59,119 bases of DNA, from NCBI GenBank assembly GCA_019633425.1, contig WSUB01000216.1:1-59119 (forward strand), written 5' to 3'. This document shows, in pieces, positions 53,093 through 59,119 of the stretch. Made by a program: the position numbers and the translations under genes. Each line of letters begins with the position of its first letter. Position 1 is the first letter of the stretch. The stretch is from Tulasnella sp. 424. Lineage: Eukaryota; Basidiomycota; Agaricomycetes; Cantharellales; Tulasnellaceae. The notes beneath the pieces were generated by a model, which had not been told where the DNA came from, searched no databases, and saw only the letters and a list, made by a program, of their open reading frames with translations.

Positions 53093-56000
53093 CCGAAGTT
53101 CGCTTAGCTTGTTTCAACAACTGTGATAACATCAAGGAAATTTACCTTGACCAGCTTCCCTCTGAAATCCACAGCTGATGTGACCTTGTAACAAGGGCCA
53201 CAGATAAAGGTGGGTCCAGGGTCCTGCTAGTTGAACGCAAAGGGTATATCCAATTGACTGTTGGGGGGTTGAATAAGGTATGTTGGTTGAAGGTAGATAG
53301 GGGATCTGTACTAACTTCTCCAGGCACTGAAGGCTATGTTACTCCATCACCTAATGGCAATAGCAACAGTCGGGTACGCTCCTGCTAAGCACTATGATGC
53401 CAGCCATCTCTGCCCACATTCGACCTGCAAAATGGTTGGTCATGTTATCTGGGGGCTGAGCAAAATAACAAACAAAGAAAAGGTTGTTCTGTCTGGGTTA
53501 AGTGTCCGCATGAAGGTGTTCGTTGTTGAGAAGAGCATGCCAACACGAACCAATGTGTATCAAAGCCGTGCCTAATACCTCAGAGGAAGCATTTCATGCC
53601 AACCCTCAACTATTTCTGCATCAGAGCTAGGTGGGCAACATCCTAGATCATTATGTCTGTATTAGTCAGTACCAAAAAAGGGCTAAAATTTGTCTTGGAA
53701 ATGCTGTTACAATTGGTACAGGACATCTCTTAACCATCATGGAGAATTTATCTGAAATCATATGGCCCTGACATTGCAGACTTGTGTCAACTGTGACTTA
53801 ATCTTTAGACAGACCCTAGTAAATCACCAAGCAAACATCGAATAATCAATATGCTAGCTAAAAGATTTGACACACTGTAGTGTACAGGCCTGGAATGTAG
53901 TGAAAACACAGTTCATGGGTAAGGGAATGGTACTATAGGGAATAGAGTATGTATATTTGCTGGAGGGGGAGACATGGGGATCAGTGTTGCTGAAGCCCAG
54001 GATGATGAAGCCTCCTGAAGCTGCCTCTCCAGCTCCTCAATGGTCTCTGTTCCTGCTCAATTTCAGTGGTCAGGTTCTCCCTATACTCCTCCAATTCCTG
54101 CTGCTGCCATTTTGCCTCCCTAATTCCACAACAAGTGATCCCACCTGTTGACTCATCAACATGGGTCTAGTCTTGAGAAAGAGGGACTTCTTGGTAACAC
54201 CACTCTGTCCAGGCAAAGACCATCCAAATGTGCAGAGAAACAAGTCCCAATTGGCCAGTTCCACTGTCACCTCATCATGCACCATGCGCTGGATTTGTGG
54301 AAGAACCCAATCCCCTGCACGGCTGGACCTGATCTATATATGTCCATTGCAGCCAGATCAAAGTGGCAGTTGATGTGATGAATGCCTCCCAGAGATGCTG
54401 GTATCAGGGGGCATACAGTAATGCACATTAAGCTCTGGTTGTCAATGCCCTCGTTCAGTTGCCTTACCAAGCATTGTATTCTGGGGAAGAAGCCAAAGGT
54501 GGTAACTTGCCACGAGAATCGGCTCTTACGCCGTTCACCATCTACATCTTGCAAGACCAACAGCTACTAAGACCCTCTAAAAACATCCTAATTCAACATG
54601 AACAGGAACTAATGCACAAATCAATTGCAACAGGCTTCCATAGCACCCAAGTCCTCCAAGTCATTATCAGAGCAATGATCGTAATATGTAAGGCATTCCT
54701 CTAAGCTCAGCCTTTCCCATTCCTATCAGTTCACATTTATCTGCTGAGCCCCATAAACTGTGACATGTTGTCCATAGAGCTGGGAGACCTGGTTGGACAC
54801 AGTAGATCTATGGTGAGAATTAATGCAAGCACGAGCCCATGGAGAACCATTACCAAATCGTATCCGACTTCGATCCTTGACAGGCAATTCATCTTCGAGT
54901 TCGTGGTAAATGCCATCAATGACGGTCTTTAGCATGATCATGACATTACATGTTCCCAACACTGCTTCTAGGTTGTCAAAAGTTGCAATGCCATGGCCTA
55001 GCTGACTAGAGCTGGAGTTGAAGTCTGATGATAGTGGATGGATGGACTGTGTTTCCTTGTTTTGAGTTAAGGTCCACTGTGGAGGTAGATCTCCCATCAT
55101 TTCAACTTACTCTTTATCCACCCATAGACAAGAGGGACAAGAAGTCATTTTCCAGATGTCTTGTTGATAGGATTCCATAGCTTAGAGCCTAAGGCAGACC
55201 ACAGGACCTGCTGATGTAGGTGTCGGGTGGGAGATAATGTCAAAGTAACTGCCTCACAATTAATATTGGTGCCCTATGTGAAATGGAGTAAGGGATATGA
55301 TGAAGGTATGTGCATCAACAGTGATGAACACGTTGGCATCTTTGTGAGATTTCAGAAACCTGATGCACTCCAATTGGCCTTTGCTGTGTGCTGAAATGCA
55401 ATCAGTCAGGCTTATATCCATGATTTGGTAAGAAAGCAAAATAGAGTTGAAGATTGGTACTATAATTAAAGACATTTGGTTTGCTTTCTCCGTTGTACGT
55501 TGACTTCAGGATCCCAGGCAGCCATTTTGCGCATTTCCATGTTGATACTCCCCCTGACTGCGACCCCACATATTTTCATGTCCAGCACCTCTCATCAACC
55601 TTTTCACAGCTCCCGCTCTCAATGCTGGTTTCAATACTCCATATGGTTATTTCAATGGGAATTTCAGCTGTTGATCTCTCTGGCAGGAATTTTGACTGCC
55701 AAGCTGTTAGACAAGATTCGAGAATTTCAACCACCAGCCTGACTGCCAATTTTTTCTGTGAACATGTTATAGGACTGCCCAACTCACCATCCCCTGGGTC
55801 TCTGTCATGGAAGTGACAACTGCAGGTCTTCAAACAGTGGTATGAATGATGTGGTGTTTGACTGGATTGAGGCTCTTTTGCGCCACCCAGACACTGATTC
55901 CATTCTCTCTTGACTCTCCCATCTGGGCATTAGTGTTGACCTTGCATCCTGTTGAACTTTTACCTCCCATTTCAATGTCAGCACTTTTGTGTTGGCAACC

Positions 56001-56519
56001 ATTTGCTTTTTTCTTGTTACCATCCTACTGTCCATGTGATTGATTTTCTCAATGGCCTGCCTGCATAACGTCTCATGTCTTGGAACTCTAATTAATCTGC
56101 GGTGACCTGTGCTCAAACCTGTCTCCAAATAAAAAGAATACTACTAATGTGCATGACACTGAAGCCTCTCCTCCAGTGAATTCCAAGTGGAAGAGTCTCA
56201 CCACTTCAAATAGGCTCATTGGGCTTGGATTTCCCTATTGAGTTGTAGCCAGATGATTGTAATTTGAAGCATGCATGCCACATGGAGCTGATGGTAATTA
56301 ATAGCAACTCTGCACTATACCTGTTGTATAGAGTCCAACAAATGTTAAATGTGCTTCTGGGAGGTGTAGTTTAGCTGTGCACCCTGTCATGTCTGCCTAG
56401 TGCTTCGTCAAAGTTTCCTGAGCTAAGACCCAATTTCCTCACTTCTGTGTAGATCTTCCTGCAAGCAAACCTTGTGAAAGAAACAACAGCAACTGTGACA
56501 AACTCGCCTTAGGGAGCAA
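53093..56519. other. No gene recognised; several unassigned frames
   Basis: The minus frames 54726-55100 (VIDGIYHELEDELPVKDRSR) and 54267-54560 (FGFFPRIQCLVRQLNEGI) look protein-like but have no family I can name; they may be pieces of one decayed minus-strand gene. The plus frame 53336-53575 (HLCPHSTCKMVGHVIWGL) has a CX4C pair only. Confidence 0.4.
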
Positions 56520-57191
56520 GTGGTCCTACTGTCCTGCAAAGTCCTTAAATACTGTGGCTTTAGAACTAGCAACATAAGTGGGCACAATCCCTCACCCTTA
56601 ATGTGCATTTTAACATTAGAAAAGCATGTAATTAGCCCAATGAGGATATTCTTCATCCAAAAATACTATGCTATGACACTCAACAAAATCCCTTTGGTAC
56701 TCTTTCCTCTTTCCAGAACCCAAACTTTTCACTGCCTCTACAAATTAAGTACAATGGCTCAATTTCCAAGACATTTATTGTCAGCCATGACAATTGCCTG
56801 TGACCTTTACCTTTCTGCTGTCAGCATTGGGGAGTGTTATGTTGGTCATGAGCCATCTTTACTTTGGAATCAAACCTTGTTCACAACATTCGTAGCACTG
56901 CAACATTGTATCCTATTTGCAGAGTACTTTCAATTGCCCAATCTGCCTCTCCACCGTTGTCTTTGGATAAAGATGCTCCATCCAGGTACAAAGATGTTCT
57001 GCACTTGGGTGGGTAGCTTTGTAGAACTAAACCAATGCATCATTCTCCAGATTGCCATTGACAGTATCTCTATGAACTTGCTGACAAACTCCCTGTCAAA
57101 GATTAAAATCGCATACAATTCAGCAAGGGACCATAGTTTGACTACTGAGCACCAACAGTACAAAACAATCCTACGCTTGCATCAAATTTAA
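56520..57191 (+). CDS. Unassigned 223-codon ORF
   Basis: The longest uninterrupted plus-strand frame outside transposons. It reads MVLLSCKVLKYCGFRT to TILRLHQI, is rich in Leu, Ile, Cys and His, and has no signal peptide, repeat or motif I recognise. The opposite strand over 56930-57452 also shows protein-like composition, so this frame may be a chance reading opposite a decayed minus-strand gene. A coding role is doubtful. Confidence 0.25.
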   Translation: MVLLSCKVLKYCGFRTSNISGHNPSPLMCILTLEKHVISPMRIFFIQKYYAMTLNKIPLVLFPLSRTQTFHCLYKLSTMAQFPRHLLSAMTIACDLYLSAVSIGECYVGHEPSLLWNQTLFTTFVALQHCILFAEYFQLPNLPLHRCLWIKMLHPGTKMFCTWVGSFVELNQCIILQIAIDSISMNLLTNSLSKIKIAYNSARDHSLTTEHQQYKTILRLHQI

Positions 57192-57452
57192 CCTTAATCT
57201 ACTGTTTTCAACCAGTTCTCCTAGCTCTACGAGGAACATGTCACAGTTTACAGGGGTCAACAGATGAATGCCAATTTGACCGTACATCGAGCCATTTGCT
57301 GTGGTGACAGATTCCCCTTCTACATCAAAACCAGCCCCCACAACCATATCAGCATGGCTCCATGAGACAGTGCCATGTTCGAAGTACTTGGATCTCATCC
57401 AGGTCTTGTTCATCTTGTGGAGGTCTTCTACAACAAAAACACCCACATACAT
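57171..57452 (-). pseudogene. Unassigned minus-strand frame (93 codons)
   Basis: Reads VFVVEDLHKMNKTWMRSKYF, GFDVEGESVTTANGSMYGQI and DMFLVELGELVENS, with natural composition. No family recognised. Could be one exon of a decayed gene that continues leftward through 56930-57163. Confidence 0.3.
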
Positions 57453-58110
57453 TGTAAGTCCTTTTTCGCACTATGCATAACCACTGCCTGAACAGTTTCA
57501 CCCACCTAGATGCCTTGTATAACTGCCCAAGTTTTGAGCGCTGTTGCAGTAAGTCTTACTCCCTGTCTACCACCTTCCTTACATATGTTTGAACTTACTC
57601 CAACATCCTTGTTAAAAATCCATAACACCTTCATGCTCACAGCATAGCCCACTGCGACTTGAAGGCACCCAAGGAGTCAGCAAAGTGGATGCTTTGCTGT
57701 GTGATCCTGGGCTAGCAGGACTAAACACACAACCCTGCTTGGACTGGGTGATTAGTCTCCGAAGTCTACCTTGCCCTGCTACACAGACATGTACTGAGAG
57801 CTCCTTTCCTTATTAGTGGTCTGTGGGCACTGCAGGCTGGAAGGTGTGTGGGAACCAGGGTGACCAAACAGCACCCACAACGAAATCCGAGGTAGGTCAG
57901 CAGAGGTGAATTCGGCTGCGGTGACCAGTCATTCAATGGTGGGCTTGGAGGTGGACAGTCAGTGCCGAAAATTTGGGACTGTGGAGGTTGCAAGATAACA
58001 TGTCGAAGGAAGTTGGTGAATGCCGAATGACGACCGATTTTCCCCTGCGTAGTGCCTTGTGAATGCTGCTAACAGTGAGAGACTGACTCCAAAGGTCTTG
58101 TAGCAGATTG
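57453..58110. other. No gene recognised
   Basis: Only short frames; nothing supported. Confidence 0.45.
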
Positions 58111-58558
58111 TCACCACTGAGCATCTGCAACCCCGGATAATCCATGAGTGGTGTCATGTGTTCCATCAGGTAGACAAATTTGGAATAAAATGGGCTGATG
58201 ACCTAAAAGGGCATGGGCGTTGGTCGGGGCAGGGGCACAACGAGACAGTGAACGAACTAGGCCTGGATGAAGCGGAACAGGAATATTGACCCCTGAGCCA
58301 CTTGCTTGAGCATGAAATATGTCCCCTGCATAAGGCTTGGGTCGGTGGGGATGAATCGTGCAATTGAGGGGTAAAGGGGCAGGCACCCAACTGAAGATAG
58401 TCGCTCTGAATAAATTGCGCATACTCTTCATAGCTGATCCTTGGGAACTCGTTGGTGTAAAGTTGGTCAAACATATCACAAAAGGGTTTCATCATGAGTT
58501 GGCATTGGTTGGATGTGGCACGATTTGTTGAGGGGTATTTGCTCATGCAGCATTGCAC
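58111..58558 (-). pseudogene. Unassigned minus-strand gene relic with a frame change
   Basis: Starts in one frame (MMKPFCDMFDQLYTNEFPRI, SYEEYAQFIQSDYL) and seems to continue in a second (QASGSGVNIPVPLHPGLVRS, LGHQPILFQICLPDGTH). The natural-looking composition changes frame near 58330-58400. No family recognised. Confidence 0.3.
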
Positions 58559-58766
58559 AGTGGCCTTGGCTGTTTTTGATGCTGTTCTGGAGGCTGAAAA
58601 AAGGGAGAACGTGGACTCGACTGTTGTTTTTTCTTGTGCATTTTCTTTACTTGTCCACCCCTATTAGATCCAACCACAGCAATATGCCCAATTCTGGTAT
58701 GTATAGTCAGCTTAAAGAAAGACGGGCCTACTCAGAGGTTTCTGACTTGGCAGCTGGCTGGAAACA

Positions 58767-58838
58767 CCCCTAGCAAATCATGATTTTCTCATGTGACTTA
58801 GTGTGATAAAATCCTTGGAGGTGGTGGACCTTTCTCAT
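58767..58838. repeat. Direct repeat R3, copy 2
   Basis: Matches 20602-20672 with about six differences. It runs directly into R2 copy 2 with a few bases of overlap. Confidence 0.75.
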
Positions 58839-59119
58839 CAACTTTCTTCCCTAGACTACACTTGTGTTTTTCCCAAATATTTTCTCACATTCAAAAAAAC
58901 TCAACTGAAAACAAGCTCTATGGTCTACACTATTTTAGGTGAGCTATAAATTTGATGAAAATCACCCAACATTTTCTCATGGTAAAAGCAGAAAGCATTT
59001 TCTGATTACTTTTCTCCCCATATTCTGTTGAAAGAAAGGTATCAGTGTTTGCTCTGAGATTTTGTTTAAATTTCCTGCATTTTCCCAAGTAGAAAATGAT
59101 CATTATTTTCTGTAAAAGG
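58834..59119. repeat. Direct repeat R2, copy 2 (cut by the window edge)
   Basis: Matches 13076-13345. It contains an extra GGTCTACACTATTTTAGG-type segment near 58920-58938. It likely continues past the window. Confidence 0.82.

Noticed and set aside
53336..53575. KDZ-transposase-like cysteine motif
   Set aside because: Only one CX4C pair and no CxC or RNase H-like blocks nearby.

Overview
The window looks like nuclear DNA of a mushroom-forming basidiomycete (Agaricomycetes). The reasons are short introns of about 50-90 bp with GT..AG borders, a decayed TRANK1-like P-loop helicase gene of a kind expanded in these fungi, and a typical mix of hAT, Ty3/gypsy, Ty1/copia, DIRS (tyrosine-recombinase) and Helitron sequence. 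I see no intact host gene. Most of the 59 kb is a layered transposon graveyard, and most open frames are short and interrupted. Species and chromosome cannot be told from the sequence.

Layout. 1-2221: right part of an intron-bearing hAT transposon. 2398-5399: TRANK1-like gene, broken by a 450-bp hAT MITE (2890-3339, perfect 23-bp inverted ends, 8-bp target duplication), by frameshifts and by a copia LTR that cuts it off at 5400. 5400-about 5775: 3' end of that copia element (minus strand). About 5790-7950: 5' part of a gypsy element with LTR and broken gag. 12.37-12.79 kb: gypsy protease relic. 14.39-20.08 kb: DIRS retroelement (gag zinc motifs, reverse transcriptase/RNase H, tyrosine recombinase), split by about 3 kb holding a Helitron helicase tail and a 1.4-kb solo LTR. 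22.8-24.2 kb and 46.05-47.46 kb: two more solo LTRs of the same family, each with a perfect 5-bp target duplication; four older fragments lie at 27.9, 36.4, 37.9-38.5 and 41.3-41.8 kb. 29,745-35,597: a nearly complete Ty1/copia element (minus strand) with 142-bp LTRs, a CATAC duplication, a primer site complementary to half of initiator tRNA-Met, and decayed gag-pol. It sits inside an older, unrecognised minus-strand pseudogene. 47.66-49.03 kb: an F-box/LRR-like frame broken by two TGA codons. The rest is repeats and unassigned sequence.

How the parts fit. The hAT element at the left edge has nearly the same termini as the MITE inside the helicase gene, so it is a plausible source of the transposase that moved it. 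A second theme is inactivation by transitions at CpG sites: catalytic Asp-to-Asn changes in the DIRS reverse transcriptase and copia integrase, apparent CGA-to-TGA stops, CpG loss in old LTR fragments, and only transitions between the two copia LTRs. This fits cytosine-methylation decay in a silenced region. No tRNA, rRNA or CRISPR array was found.
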